NCBI GenBank assembly: GCA_019411205.1
Contig: DXRF01000169.1
Location: 1-6,884, forward strand
From: Parabacteroides sp.
Lineage (GTDB): Bacteria; Bacteroidota; Bacteroidia; Bacteroidales; Tannerellaceae
DNA length: 6,884 nt
Reading direction: 5' to 3'
In this document: piece after piece, positions 1 through 6,884 of the stretch
Layout: every line of letters begins with the position of its first letter
Numbering within the stretch: position 1 is the first letter of the stretch
Position numbers and translations under genes: made by a program
The notes under the pieces: generated by a model
Told to the model about the DNA's origin: nothing
What the model saw: only the letters and a program-made list of their open reading frames with translations
The model's database searches: none

Positions 1-61
1 GTCTGCGATAAGAAAGATATAATTGTCAACTTAATTAAAAATACTAACAAAAAACAAAGTT
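1..61 (+). other. Leader upstream of kbl
   Basis: This is a short AT-rich stretch before the first gene. Stops occur in all three forward frames (TAA at 9-11, 20-22 and 70-72), so any upstream gene must end at or before these points. No TAnnTTTG promoter element is visible, so the kbl promoter is either left of the window or kbl is read from an upstream gene. The bases just before the start are A-rich with no Shine-Dalgarno match, which is usual for Bacteroidetes. Confidence 0.5.
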
Positions 62-1252
62 ATGTACGGTAAACTGAAAGATTTCCTTACTCAGGAATTA
101 GCAAACATCAAAGCTGCCGGATTGTATAAGAACGAGCGTATCATCACCACTCCTCAAAGAGCCGACATCAAAGTAAATGCTGGAAGCGACGTTTTGAACT
201 TCTGCGCAAACAACTACCTGGGCCTGTCTGACAACCAACGTCTGATCAAGGCTGCCAAAGATGCTATGGACACACACGGATACGGCATGTCGTCCGTACG
301 TTTCATCTGCGGAACACAGGATCTGCACAAACAACTGGAAGCCGCTATCTCCGATTATTTCAAAACCGAAGATACGATCCTGTACGCAGCATGTTTCGAT
401 GCCAACGGCGGTCTGTTTGAGCCACTGTTCACAGAAGAGGATGCGATCATCTCCGACGCTTTGAACCACGCCTCCATCATCGACGGCGTACGTCTTTGTA
501 AAGCAAAACGCTACCGTTATGCCAATGCAGACATGGCCGACCTGGAACGTTGCCTGCAAGAAGCTCAGGCACAACGTCACCGCATCATCGCAACAGACGG
601 TGTGTTCTCTATGGACGGAAACGTGGCTCCGATGGACAAGATCTGCGAACTGGCAGAAAAATATGATGCATTGGTAATGGTTGACGAATCTCACTCTGCC
701 GGTGTCGTAGGCCCGACAGGACACGGTGTGGCTGAACAATATAATGTATACGGAAGAGTCGATATCTTCACAGGTACGTTAGGTAAAGCATTCGGTGGAG
801 CCATGGGCGGATTCACAACCGGAAAGAAAGAAATCATCGACATGCTGCGTCAGCGCTCCCGTCCTTATCTGTTCTCCAACTCTGTCGCTCCCGCTATTGT
901 AGGTGCCAGCTTGGAAATGTTCAAGATGCTGAAAGAAAGCGATGCTTTGCATACGAAATTGATGAACAACGTCAGCTATTTCCGTGAAAAGATGTTAGCA
1001 GCCGGTTTCGACATCAAACCGACCCAGTCCGCTATCTGCGCAGTTATGCTGTATGACGCTAAATTATCTCAGGATTTCGCAGCCAAGATGCAGGAAGAAG
1101 GCATTTATGTTACCGGTTTCTACTATCCGGTAGTGCCGAAAGAACAGGCCCGTATCCGTGTACAGTTGTCCGCAGGCCACGAAAAGGAACATCTGGATAA
1201 AGCAATCGCTGCATTCATCAAAGTTGGAAAAGAACTGAACGTAATAAAATAA
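62..1252 (+). CDS. kbl: Glycine C-acetyltransferase (2-amino-3-ketobutyrate CoA ligase)
   Basis: This is a cytoplasmic PLP enzyme of the alpha-oxoamine synthase family. It cleaves 2-amino-3-oxobutyrate with CoA to glycine and acetyl-CoA, the second step of threonine breakdown by way of threonine dehydrogenase. The protein has 396 residues, about the length of E. coli Kbl (398). Family signatures are clear: FCANNYLGLS near residue 50, GYGMSSVRFICGT near 75-87, the cofactor-contacting VDESHSAG with D208 and H211, and TGTLGKAFGGAMGG with K242 as the expected Schiff-base lysine. The ATG at 62 gives the standard N-terminus (MYGKLKDFL). The sequence runs through to a normal C-terminus and a strong terminator follows, so it ends its transcription unit. 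Its usual partner, a threonine dehydrogenase, is not in the window and could lie to the left. Related family members (serine palmitoyltransferase, 8-amino-7-oxononanoate synthase, 5-aminolevulinate synthase) are less likely, given the Kbl-like N-terminus and close match through the active site. Confidence 0.95.
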   Translation: MYGKLKDFLTQELANIKAAGLYKNERIITTPQRADIKVNAGSDVLNFCANNYLGLSDNQRLIKAAKDAMDTHGYGMSSVRFICGTQDLHKQLEAAISDYFKTEDTILYAACFDANGGLFEPLFTEEDAIISDALNHASIIDGVRLCKAKRYRYANADMADLERCLQEAQAQRHRIIATDGVFSMDGNVAPMDKICELAEKYDALVMVDESHSAGVVGPTGHGVAEQYNVYGRVDIFTGTLGKAFGGAMGGFTTGKKEIIDMLRQRSRPYLFSNSVAPAIVGASLEMFKMLKESDALHTKLMNNVSYFREKMLAAGFDIKPTQSAICAVMLYDAKLSQDFAAKMQEEGIYVTGFYYPVVPKEQARIRVQLSAGHEKEHLDKAIAAFIKVGKELNVIK

Positions 1253-1287
1253 AACATACATTTTTTTCATTATTCACGTGTTTTTTC

Positions 1288-1334
1288 AAGGCTTGATTCT
1301 GCCCCATCCCTCGGCAGCAATCAAGCCTTTTTTT
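1288..1334 (+). terminator. Rho-independent terminator of kbl
   Basis: An 11-bp perfect stem, AAGGCTTGATT (1288-1298) pairing with AATCAAGCCTT (1319-1329), continues inward as CTGCC (1299-1303) pairing with GGCAG (1313-1317). Only one unpaired C (1318) interrupts the stem. A run of seven T (1328-1334) follows. The reverse direction lacks a T-run after the stem, so it should act on the forward strand only. Confidence 0.92.
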
Positions 1335-1344
1335 ATCAAACAGG

Positions 1345-1375
1345 TTGTCTTTCGGGATAAAAAAAATTACCTTTG
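1345..1375 (+). promoter_or_regulatory. Bacteroidetes-type promoter of the PHP phosphatase gene
   Basis: The -7 element TACCTTTG at 1368-1375 matches the Bacteroidetes consensus TAnnTTTG exactly. A TTG at 1345-1347 lies 20 bp upstream, at the usual spacing for the -33 element. It sits just after the kbl terminator and about 20 bp before the ATG at 1397, implying a very short leader. The gene is therefore likely transcribed on its own. Confidence 0.8.
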
Positions 1376-1396
1376 CCCCTTTACAAGTAAAAATTT

Positions 1397-2242
1397 ATGC
1401 AACTCAGTAACTATCATAGCCATTGTACATTCTGTGACGGGCGGAGCACGCCGGAAGACTTCATTAAATTTGCTGTTGCGCACGGATTCCGTGCCTACGG
1501 TTTTTCATCCCATTCACCATTGCCATTCGAAACATTCTGGAACATGTCGAAAGATGATATGCCCGAATACCTGACAGAAATAGAACGGCTGAAAAAGAAA
1601 TACAATGACCGGTTAGAAATATATGTGGGACTGGAAATCGATTTCTTAGACGAGAGCTACAACGCATCCATCCCCTACTTCCGTAACCTGCCGCTCGATT
1701 ACCGCATCGGCTCCATCCACTTTCTCCCGGTCGCACAACCGCTTGCGGAAGAGAATATGGTGTGCATCGACGGCTCTTTCCGGGAATACCAGAAATCTGT
1801 CGACATCTACTATGACGGGGATATCCGCAAGTTGGTCGCCCATTATTTCAGCTCCACACAGAGAATGATCGAGGCAGGCGGGATCGACATTGTCGGCCAC
1901 ATGGACAAGATATACATGAACGGGCACAAATGCGAAGGTTTCGACCTGCAAGCAGACTGGTATCAAAAACCTCTCAACGACTGTCTGCACCTGATCGCCG
2001 AAAAGGGTTTGATGGTGGAAGTCAACACGAAAAACCTCGTGAAGAAACAGGAAGTCTATCCGCATACCGATTATCTGCACCGCCTACGCGAACTGGATAT
2101 TCCGGTGATGGTAAACTCCGATTGCCACTATCCCGACCTGGTGAACGACGGACGTGCGGAAGCATTCGAACTGTTGAAAAAGGCCGGATTCAAATCCACC
2201 CGCGAACTGGTCGGCGGACAGTGGCAGGATGTAGCGATCTGA
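1397..2242 (+). CDS. PHP-domain histidinol-phosphatase-like phosphoesterase (HisJ/HisK type)
   Basis: This is a 281-residue cytoplasmic metal-dependent phosphatase of the PHP superfamily, closest in layout to histidinol-phosphatases of the HisJ/HisK type, which release phosphate from L-histidinol phosphate. The metal-binding set is complete: H7 and H9 in the N-terminal HSH motif, H39 in GFSSHSP, E80 in GLEIDF, H108 in GSIHFL, H168 in DIVGHMDK, E208 in VEVNTK, and D242 with H244 in NSDCHYPD. The GSIHFL segment is characteristic of this phosphatase group and argues against DNA-polymerase PHP domains. The start at 1397 leaves only five residues before the conserved YHSHCTFCDG, as expected. It has its own promoter and stands beside no other histidine genes, so the physiological substrate is uncertain. 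Many Bacteroidetes carry a bifunctional HisB with its own histidinol-phosphatase domain, so another phosphate ester is possible. The fold is sure and the substrate is not. Confidence 0.87.
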   Translation: MQLSNYHSHCTFCDGRSTPEDFIKFAVAHGFRAYGFSSHSPLPFETFWNMSKDDMPEYLTEIERLKKKYNDRLEIYVGLEIDFLDESYNASIPYFRNLPLDYRIGSIHFLPVAQPLAEENMVCIDGSFREYQKSVDIYYDGDIRKLVAHYFSSTQRMIEAGGIDIVGHMDKIYMNGHKCEGFDLQADWYQKPLNDCLHLIAEKGLMVEVNTKNLVKKQEVYPHTDYLHRLRELDIPVMVNSDCHYPDLVNDGRAEAFELLKKAGFKSTRELVGGQWQDVAI

Positions 2243-2247
2243 CACAT

Positions 2248-2264
2248 TTGTAATGCGATTGTAA
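2248..2264 (+). promoter_or_regulatory. Pho-box-like direct repeat, candidate response-regulator operator
   Basis: TTGTAA occurs twice with an 11-bp period, as TTGTAAT-GCGA-TTGTAAC. This is the spacing at which two OmpR/PhoB-family monomers bind in tandem. Each half agrees with the E. coli Pho-box half CTGTCA(T/C) at five of seven positions. It lies about 83-100 bp before the response-regulator start, consistent with autoregulation. The function is inferred; only the repeat itself is seen. Confidence 0.4.
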
Positions 2265-2265
2265 C

Positions 2266-2299
2266 ACGTATTTCACTTCATCGAAATACGGAAATACGT
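2266..2299. repeat. Inverted plus tandem repeat (CGTATTTC / GAAATACG)
   Basis: ACGTATTTC at 2266-2274 is a perfect inverted copy of GAAATACGT at 2291-2299. A second GAAATACG at 2283-2290 abuts the latter head to tail. The left arm can pair with either right copy, giving two alternative hairpins with loops of 8 and 16 bases. No T-run follows, so it is a poor terminator. It may be an operator or a mutually exclusive RNA fold. Confidence 0.6.
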
Positions 2300-2346
2300 C
2301 CTTTGCAGAAATAAATTGTATTTGCAATAAAAAAGAGATAAAGATT

Positions 2347-3033
2347 ATGGATATGCCGAAGATTCTTGTAGTGGACGATGAAGAGGATTTATGCGAGATC
2401 CTCAAGTTCAATCTTGAGATAGAAGGGTATGAAGTAGACACGGCTTTCAGCGCCGAGGAAGCGTTGAAGATGGATATAGCCTCCTACCAACTGTTGCTTT
2501 TAGATGTCATGATGGGTGAAATATCTGGATTCAAGATGGCCAGCCTCCTCAAGAAAGAAGAAAAGACGGCCGATATTCCCATTATCTTCCTGACAGCCAA
2601 GGACACCGAAAACGATATGCTGACAGGCTTCAATTTGGGGGCCGACGACTATATATCCAAGCCTTTCTCTATCCGCCAGGTGGTTGCACGCGTGAAAGCA
2701 GTGTTGCGCCGTACATCGGACAAGGAGAAAGTGTCGGAAAACGAGTGCCTCAAATACGAAACCCTCTCTCTCGACACGAAGCGCATCAAAGCCTCCGTCG
2801 ACGGACAGGAAGTCCCGCTCACCAAAAAGGAATTCGAGATACTGAAACTCCTCCTCGAAAACAAAGGGAACGTGTTCTCGCGCGAGGAAATCCTTTCCCG
2901 GATATGGAAAGATGAAGTATATGTGCTTGACCGCACCATCGATGTAAACATCACCCGCCTGCGCAAAAAGATCGGGCCATACGGCAAGAATATCGTAACG
3001 CGCCTCGGTTTCGGATACTGCTTTGAGAATTAA
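2347..3033 (+). CDS. OmpR/PhoB-family response regulator
   Basis: This 228-residue cytoplasmic DNA-binding regulator is the output half of a two-component system. The receiver domain (about residues 5-120) has the acidic pair D10/D11, the phospho-acceptor D53, switch T83 and K105 in the SKPFS motif. The winged-helix Trans_reg_C domain (about 130-227) shows LTKKEFEILKLLLE, the recognition-helix region DRTIDVNITRLRKKIG and the terminal wing LGFGYCF. The length and order match PhoB/PhoP-type regulators. One oddity is that the proline that normally follows DxMM is glycine here (DVMMGEISG, G57). The ATG at 2347 is taken as the start; M3 at 2353 is an alternative with little consequence. The kinase gene begins eight bases after the stop, so the two form an operon. 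Phosphorylated regulator probably binds upstream of its own gene. Assignment to phosphate control is plausible but not proven. Confidence 0.93.
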   Translation: MDMPKILVVDDEEDLCEILKFNLEIEGYEVDTAFSAEEALKMDIASYQLLLLDVMMGEISGFKMASLLKKEEKTADIPIIFLTAKDTENDMLTGFNLGADDYISKPFSIRQVVARVKAVLRRTSDKEKVSENECLKYETLSLDTKRIKASVDGQEVPLTKKEFEILKLLLENKGNVFSREEILSRIWKDEVYVLDRTIDVNITRLRKKIGPYGKNIVTRLGFGYCFEN

Positions 3034-3041
3034 TTTAACAC

Positions 3042-4811
3042 ATGGTCAAGATAGAATCAACGACAAACAGCAGAATACCTTTCAGCCAGCGGCTTTTCTG
3101 GTCGATATTCGCCATGTTCCTGGGGTTCACGGCTTGTTTTCTGCTGTTCCAATATCAGCGGGAACGGGAGTTTGCCCAGGAGAAGTTGAATAACGTATTG
3201 GGGAATTACAATTACCAGCTGTTCCGCCGTACGCAACAGGCCAAGGATATCAACCAGGTAGTCCACCAGTTTATCGACGACATCCCCCAAAAGGATCTTC
3301 GCGTGACCATTATCGATCCGGCAGGGAAAGTGCTGTTCGACAATAGCGGCGCCGAGGAGTTCAACAATCATAACGACCGCAGCGAGGTGCGCAAGGCACG
3401 CCTCTACAATGAAGGGTTTGCCATCCGTTCGTCCAACTCGACCGGCAAACGCTATTTCTACACGGCAACGAATATCGGCGGGTATATCTACCGTTCCGCC
3501 CTCCCTTGGGACCCTTACACGCAGCGCGTGCTGACGATCGACAAGGATTTCATCTACTTTATGGCGTTGATGACGCTGATATTCTTCTTCGTCCTCTCCC
3601 GCTTCACGTTCAGCATCGGGCGGACGATCTCGAAACTGCGCGATTTTGCCTTGAATGTGGAGAAAGACCGCATACCGAAGAACGAATATATCTTTCCAAA
3701 CGATGAACTTGGAGACATATCGAAAAACATCGTCGGGCTTTACCACCGCCAGCAGAAGGCTAAAGACGAGCTTTCGATGGAACGCGAGAAGCTGATCAAG
3801 CATTTCCAGTACGCAAAAGAAGGTTTCGCCATGTTCACACCGGAAGGCAGGGAGATATTGTCCAACATCCTGTTCGTACAATTCGCGAACCTGATTTCCG
3901 ACATGCAGATACGCCAGTCGGAAGATGCGATCGACATCCCGGAACTGGAACCGATCCATCTGTTTCTTTCCAAAAACATCCCGAACACGAACCGCAAACG
4001 GAAAGTGCTGCGCGAATCGGTCACGGTGGACAAGAACGGGAAAATTTTCCTGATCGAATGTATCCTGTTCCTCGACAACAGCTATGAGATATCCATCAAC
4101 GACATCTCCCGCCAGGAAGAAGAGAGTCGGATGAAACGACAGCTGACACAGAACGTGGCACACGAGCTGAAAACTCCCGTCAGCAGCATCCAGGGCTACC
4201 TCGAAACGATCATCAGCAACCCGGAATTGCCGGACGACAAGCGCCGGTTCTTCCTCGAACGCTGTTACTCGCAGAGCACAAGGCTGACGGGGCTACTGCG
4301 CGACATATCGGTACTGAACCGACTGGACGAGGCCTCCGAAATGTTCGAACTATCAGAAGTGAACATCCAAAAACTGGTCGCCGAGATCGAGAAGGAATGT
4401 TCGAAGGAGATGGAGGAAAAGAAGATCACGACAGAAGTGGCTCTTCCAGGCAACCCTACGATCTATGGTAACTATTCGCTGCTCTACTCGATCTTCCGCA
4501 ATCTCTACGACAACGCGATCGCGTATGCGGGCGAGGGTATCCACATCACGGTGAGTTGCTACAAGGAAGACCCGAAATTCTACTACTTCAGTTTCTCGGA
4601 TAATGGTGTCGGCGTCTCGGAAGAGCACGTGAACCGCATCTTCGAACGCTTCTACCGCGTCGACAAGGGCCGTAGCCGCAAGATCGGCGGAACCGGCCTG
4701 GGACTCTCCATCGTCAAGAACGGCGTGAACTTCCACAAAGGACAGATTTCTGCCAAGAGCGGGCTGGGCAAAGGGATGACGTTTTTCTTTACACTCAAGA
4801 AAAAGATTTGA
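3042..4811 (+). CDS. Membrane sensor histidine kinase, PhoR-like
   Basis: This 589-residue inner-membrane sensor kinase should phosphorylate the regulator encoded just upstream. Domains in order are: a first membrane helix at about 18-36; a periplasmic sensor domain at about 37-168, with the LRVTIIDPAGKVLFDNSG and NHNDRSEVRKA patterns seen in PhoR-type extracellular domains; a second helix at about 170-189; a HAMP-like linker to about 243; a PAS-like domain at about 250-360; HisKA with the phospho-acceptor H374 in AHELKTP; and HATPase_c with N491 (NLYDNA), D520 in DNGVGV, FERFYRVD, and the G-box GGTGLGLSIVK from G549. All catalytic motifs are intact. Length and layout are close to B. subtilis PhoR. 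The ligand cannot be read from sequence, so a signal other than phosphate limitation is possible. No promoter is needed of its own, because the gap to the regulator is only eight bases. The gene is convergent with the permease on the other strand. Confidence 0.92.
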   Translation: MVKIESTTNSRIPFSQRLFWSIFAMFLGFTACFLLFQYQREREFAQEKLNNVLGNYNYQLFRRTQQAKDINQVVHQFIDDIPQKDLRVTIIDPAGKVLFDNSGAEEFNNHNDRSEVRKARLYNEGFAIRSSNSTGKRYFYTATNIGGYIYRSALPWDPYTQRVLTIDKDFIYFMALMTLIFFFVLSRFTFSIGRTISKLRDFALNVEKDRIPKNEYIFPNDELGDISKNIVGLYHRQQKAKDELSMEREKLIKHFQYAKEGFAMFTPEGREILSNILFVQFANLISDMQIRQSEDAIDIPELEPIHLFLSKNIPNTNRKRKVLRESVTVDKNGKIFLIECILFLDNSYEISINDISRQEEESRMKRQLTQNVAHELKTPVSSIQGYLETIISNPELPDDKRRFFLERCYSQSTRLTGLLRDISVLNRLDEASEMFELSEVNIQKLVAEIEKECSKEMEEKKITTEVALPGNPTIYGNYSLLYSIFRNLYDNAIAYAGEGIHITVSCYKEDPKFYYFSFSDNGVGVSEEHVNRIFERFYRVDKGRSRKIGGTGLGLSIVKNGVNFHKGQISAKSGLGKGMTFFFTLKKKI

Positions 4812-4864
4812 TCCTGTTACTTCGAGCTTGATTCAAAAGGATGATGAGACTGGGGAACAGTAAA

Positions 4865-4898
4865 CAATTGATAATTGACAAATGTCAATTATCAATTG
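4865..4898. repeat. 34-bp perfect palindrome in the convergent intergenic region
   Basis: CAATTGATAATTGACA (4865-4880) is followed by AA and then TGTCAATTATCAATTG (4883-4898), so the arms are 16 bp without mismatch. It lies between the ends of two converging genes and covers the last asparagine codon and the TGA stop of the permease. On the reverse strand it is followed by TTTACTG, a weak T-tract, so it could stop permease transcription. No T-run follows in the forward direction. It could instead be a member of a dispersed intergenic repeat family. Confidence 0.85.
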
Positions 4899-6884
4899 CT
4901 CTTCACGCTTTCTACCGGGTTTGCATTTGCTGCCCGCCAACTCTGGAAGAAGACAGCCAAGAAGGAGATCAGGAGACAGAAAAGGCCGGCTGCGATGAAG
5001 ATTAGCGGGCCAAGTGTGATCCGGTAGCTGTAGTCCGCCAGCCATTGCTTCATGAAATACCAACTCAGCGGCGTCGCGATCACGAACGCAATCCCGACAT
5101 ATGTCAGGAACGTACCGACAAGACGCACCAAGATTCCCCAGTTGTCCGAACCGAACACCTTGCGGATCGCTACCTCCTGCGAACGTTGCTGGATGAAATA
5201 GGTCGACATCGCAAGCAAACCCAACAGCGAGATCAGGATCGCAATGCAGGCGAAGATCACCACGATCTTAGCCAGACGAATCTGCGATTCGAAATGCGCA
5301 CGGATGCCTTGGTCAATAAACTGCCCCTCGAAAGGAACACCCGACACTTCCTCGAAGACCTTGCGCACGGACTCGTATGCCTTGACGGGATCACCCTGCA
5401 CCTCGACCACATAGCTCCACGGCCACCAGCCTGATTCCGTATTCCGGAAACGGAACATCACCGGCGAATTCTCTTGTGTGATGTCCCTCAACTGGAAATC
5501 ACGGATGACTCCTAAGATGGGTATCGCATCTTCGCCCCATCTGAAAGAGGGAACATCTTCCGACAATTCCATCTGTTTAAAAGCCAGCTCGTTCAAATAC
5601 CATCCCCCGTCGGTGTTGGCCACCCGGTTGTCCGACTTGATCTCGAAACCGAAAATGCGGAAAGCGGCGCTATCAACCTGTATTTGATGGAAGCTGAGCG
5701 ATTTGTCCTCGAAGGTCCCGCTCATATTGTTCGTCCCGCTCGAAGGTGTCCCGTTGCTGTGGCCGACAGCCTTGACCATCGGAAGCTGGCGCAACATATC
5801 TTCCGCCCGCTCCATTTCGCTCTTCGAGCGGAAAATGTTCCCCGACTCGATTATGTTCGTCGTGTTGTAGCCCAACGGCGCGTGGATCAGATGGTCGATC
5901 TGGAGATACATCGTCAGCGAGGCAGCGATCATGGCGATCGTGATCACATTCTGGAACGTGATGAAAACCTTGCTGAACACCATCTTCGTCTGCCGGCGGA
6001 ACGTTCCGCGCACCACATCGATCGGCTTGGCCGACGAGATCATCAATGCCGGAAGCAATCCCGACAAAGCTCCTGTCAACACGATAAACAAGACGATCGC
6101 CCCTATCCAATGCGGTGTCGCCAGTACATCAAACGTCAAGCGCACCTGCAACAAGTCATTGGCATACGGCAATGCCGCCTTGGCGAACATCAGCCCGATA
6201 GCAAACGAAACAACTGTCAGGAAAGTAGCCTCCAACATCAGCCGCAGGAACAATTCCACACGCGAAGAACCCAAAAGACGACGTGTCGCCATCTCCTTCG
6301 CCCGCTGGCCGGCCTGTGCCACCGTCAGGTTGATATAGTTGATGATCGCGAAAATCAGGATCAGAATACCGACGGACATCAAGACCAATGAAAAACGCTT
6401 GTCGCCTTGGTTCAAGCTATGCGACGCCGTATTTCCGAAATCGATATCCGAAAGCGGAACGACACGCACTTCCTTCACAAAATCATACCGGTAAAGCCAA
6501 TATCGCTCCTTGAAAAAGCTCAATATCTCATCCGTCCGCCCCATCAAATCCATCCCCGGCTTCAGCAACAGGAACGAGACACACGAGCCGGCATTACCCG
6601 GACTCGTCTTCGACAACGACTGGTTGAACTCCGCCACCCGCTCGATACGCATCAACAGGTCCGTATTAGGAACTACCGAACGGTTGATGTCTTCCATGAC
6701 ACCGGTTACCATGACACTCGTCGAGTCGCTGATACGCAAGCTCTTCCCTATCGGATCATCATTGCCGAATACCTTCCGGGCGAAACTTTCCGAAACAACC
6801 GCGCTGTAAGGATCTTCCAAAAGCCGGTCGCGGTCGCCATCAAGCACCTTGAACGAAAAGAGGCTGAAAAACGTCGAATCCGCA
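4892..6884 (-). CDS. ABC transporter permease, FtsX/MacB family, two-repeat form (5' end outside window)
   Basis: This is a cytoplasmic-membrane permease of the MacB/FtsX type (type VII ABC family), which works with a separate ATPase in efflux, lipoprotein handling or mechanotransmission. The frame stays open to the right edge (ADSTFFSLFSFKVLDGD before the GTG at 6847), so that GTG is internal and the gene is partial. About 663 residues are visible of a family length near 800. Visible parts are: the end of a first periplasmic core domain (DPYSAVVSESFARKVFGNDDPIGKSL); FtsX domain 1, with helices near 6330-6395, 6185-6240 and 6045-6110 and the RAKEMATRRLLGSS motif; a helix near 5905-5965; a second periplasmic domain at about 5270-5900; and FtsX domain 2, with helices near 5195-5270, 5060-5130 and 4935-5010 and the matching RSQEVAIRKVFGSD motif. 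The C-terminus, NPVESVKSN, is typical of the family. The substrate is unknown. ATPase and adaptor partners would lie beyond the edge. Stop at 4892-4894 lies inside a palindrome. Confidence 0.92.
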   Translation of the reverse strand, partial: ADSTFFSLFSFKVLDGDRDRLLEDPYSAVVSESFARKVFGNDDPIGKSLRISDSTSVMVTGVMEDINRSVVPNTDLLMRIERVAEFNQSLSKTSPGNAGSCVSFLLLKPGMDLMGRTDEILSFFKERYWLYRYDFVKEVRVVPLSDIDFGNTASHSLNQGDKRFSLVLMSVGILILIFAIINYINLTVAQAGQRAKEMATRRLLGSSRVELFLRLMLEATFLTVVSFAIGLMFAKAALPYANDLLQVRLTFDVLATPHWIGAIVLFIVLTGALSGLLPALMISSAKPIDVVRGTFRRQTKMVFSKVFITFQNVITIAMIAASLTMYLQIDHLIHAPLGYNTTNIIESGNIFRSKSEMERAEDMLRQLPMVKAVGHSNGTPSSGTNNMSGTFEDKSLSFHQIQVDSAAFRIFGFEIKSDNRVANTDGGWYLNELAFKQMELSEDVPSFRWGEDAIPILGVIRDFQLRDITQENSPVMFRFRNTESGWWPWSYVVEVQGDPVKAYESVRKVFEEVSGVPFEGQFIDQGIRAHFESQIRLAKIVVIFACIAILISLLGLLAMSTYFIQQRSQEVAIRKVFGSDNWGILVRLVGTFLTYVGIAFVIATPLSWYFMKQWLADYSYRITLGPLIFIAAGLFCLLISFLAVFFQSWRAANANPVESVKSN

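Larger units (their letters stand above)
2243..2346 (+). promoter_or_regulatory. Control region of the two-component operon
   Basis: This 104-bp region lies between the PHP gene and the response-regulator gene. It holds an 11-bp-period direct repeat TTGTAA (2248-2253 and 2259-2264), an inverted/tandem repeat set around ACGTATTTC and GAAATACG (2266-2299), and a near-consensus -7 element TGTATTTG (2317-2324, one mismatch to TAnnTTTG). No TTG stands at the proper distance upstream of that -7 element, as might be expected for an activator-dependent promoter. No terminator for the PHP gene is visible, so some read-through into the operon is possible. Confidence 0.5.

Noticed and set aside
98..739. 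Reverse open frame (213 codons) opposite kbl
   Set aside because: It is the shadow of a highly conserved enzyme gene, with no domain and no promoter.
1278..1574. Forward open frame spanning the kbl terminator and the PHP gene start
   Set aside because: It runs through the terminator stem and promoter and overlaps the PHP gene in another frame, with no recognisable protein features.
2302..2324. TTTG at 2302-2305 and TGTATTTG at 2317-2324 as a -33/-7 promoter pair
   Set aside because: The gap is only 11 bp, whereas Bacteroidetes promoters need about 19-21 bp. The -7-like element alone is kept as a weak candidate.
3057..4163. Long open frame (368 codons) on the reverse strand opposite the histidine kinase
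   Set aside because: It lies wholly antisense to an intact kinase with all motifs. The translation is low-complexity in character with no recognisable domain, and such frames arise from the codon bias of the sense gene.
5684..6391. Forward open frame (235 codons) opposite the permease
   Set aside because: It is antisense to a well-supported membrane protein. The product is rich in Arg, His and Gln, as expected from reverse reading of hydrophobic codons, and it has no family resemblance.
6845..6847. GTG as the start of the permease
   Set aside because: The same frame continues to the window edge with family-typical residues (FFSLFSFKVLDGD), so this codon is an internal valine.

Overview
The window looks like chromosomal DNA from a member of the Bacteroidales, with a gut Bacteroides or Parabacteroides relative as the best guess. 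Four things point there: a perfect Bacteroidetes-type -7 element (TAnnTTTG, with TTG 20 bp upstream) before the second gene, A-rich leaders without Shine-Dalgarno sequences, an FtsX/MacB-type permease of the long duplicated form common in this phylum, and the general style of the proteins. The genus is inferred and was not checked by any search.

Layout from left to right. Positions 62-1252 (+) encode glycine C-acetyltransferase (Kbl), followed by a strong hairpin and T-run terminator at 1288-1334. Next comes a separately promoted PHP-family histidinol-phosphatase-like enzyme (1397-2242, +). A 104-bp intergenic region follows, rich in repeats, with a Pho-box-like 11-bp direct repeat and an inverted/tandem repeat. 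It precedes a two-gene operon (2347-4811, +) for an OmpR/PhoB-type response regulator and its membrane histidine kinase, whose architecture is that of PhoR. A short convergent intergenic region carries a 34-bp perfect palindrome. The last gene (4892 to beyond the right edge, -) is a large ABC transporter permease whose N-terminus lies outside the window.

The genes are mostly independent units. Kbl belongs to threonine/glycine catabolism. The PHP phosphatase stands alone. The regulator and kinase form a signalling pair, probably phosphate-type or a relative. The permease belongs to a transporter whose partners would lie past the right edge. I see no phage, transposon, CRISPR, rRNA or tRNA gene and no convincing new system. 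The points most worth a second look are the candidate operator upstream of the regulator, the palindrome that contains the permease stop codon, and the true substrate of the PHP enzyme.
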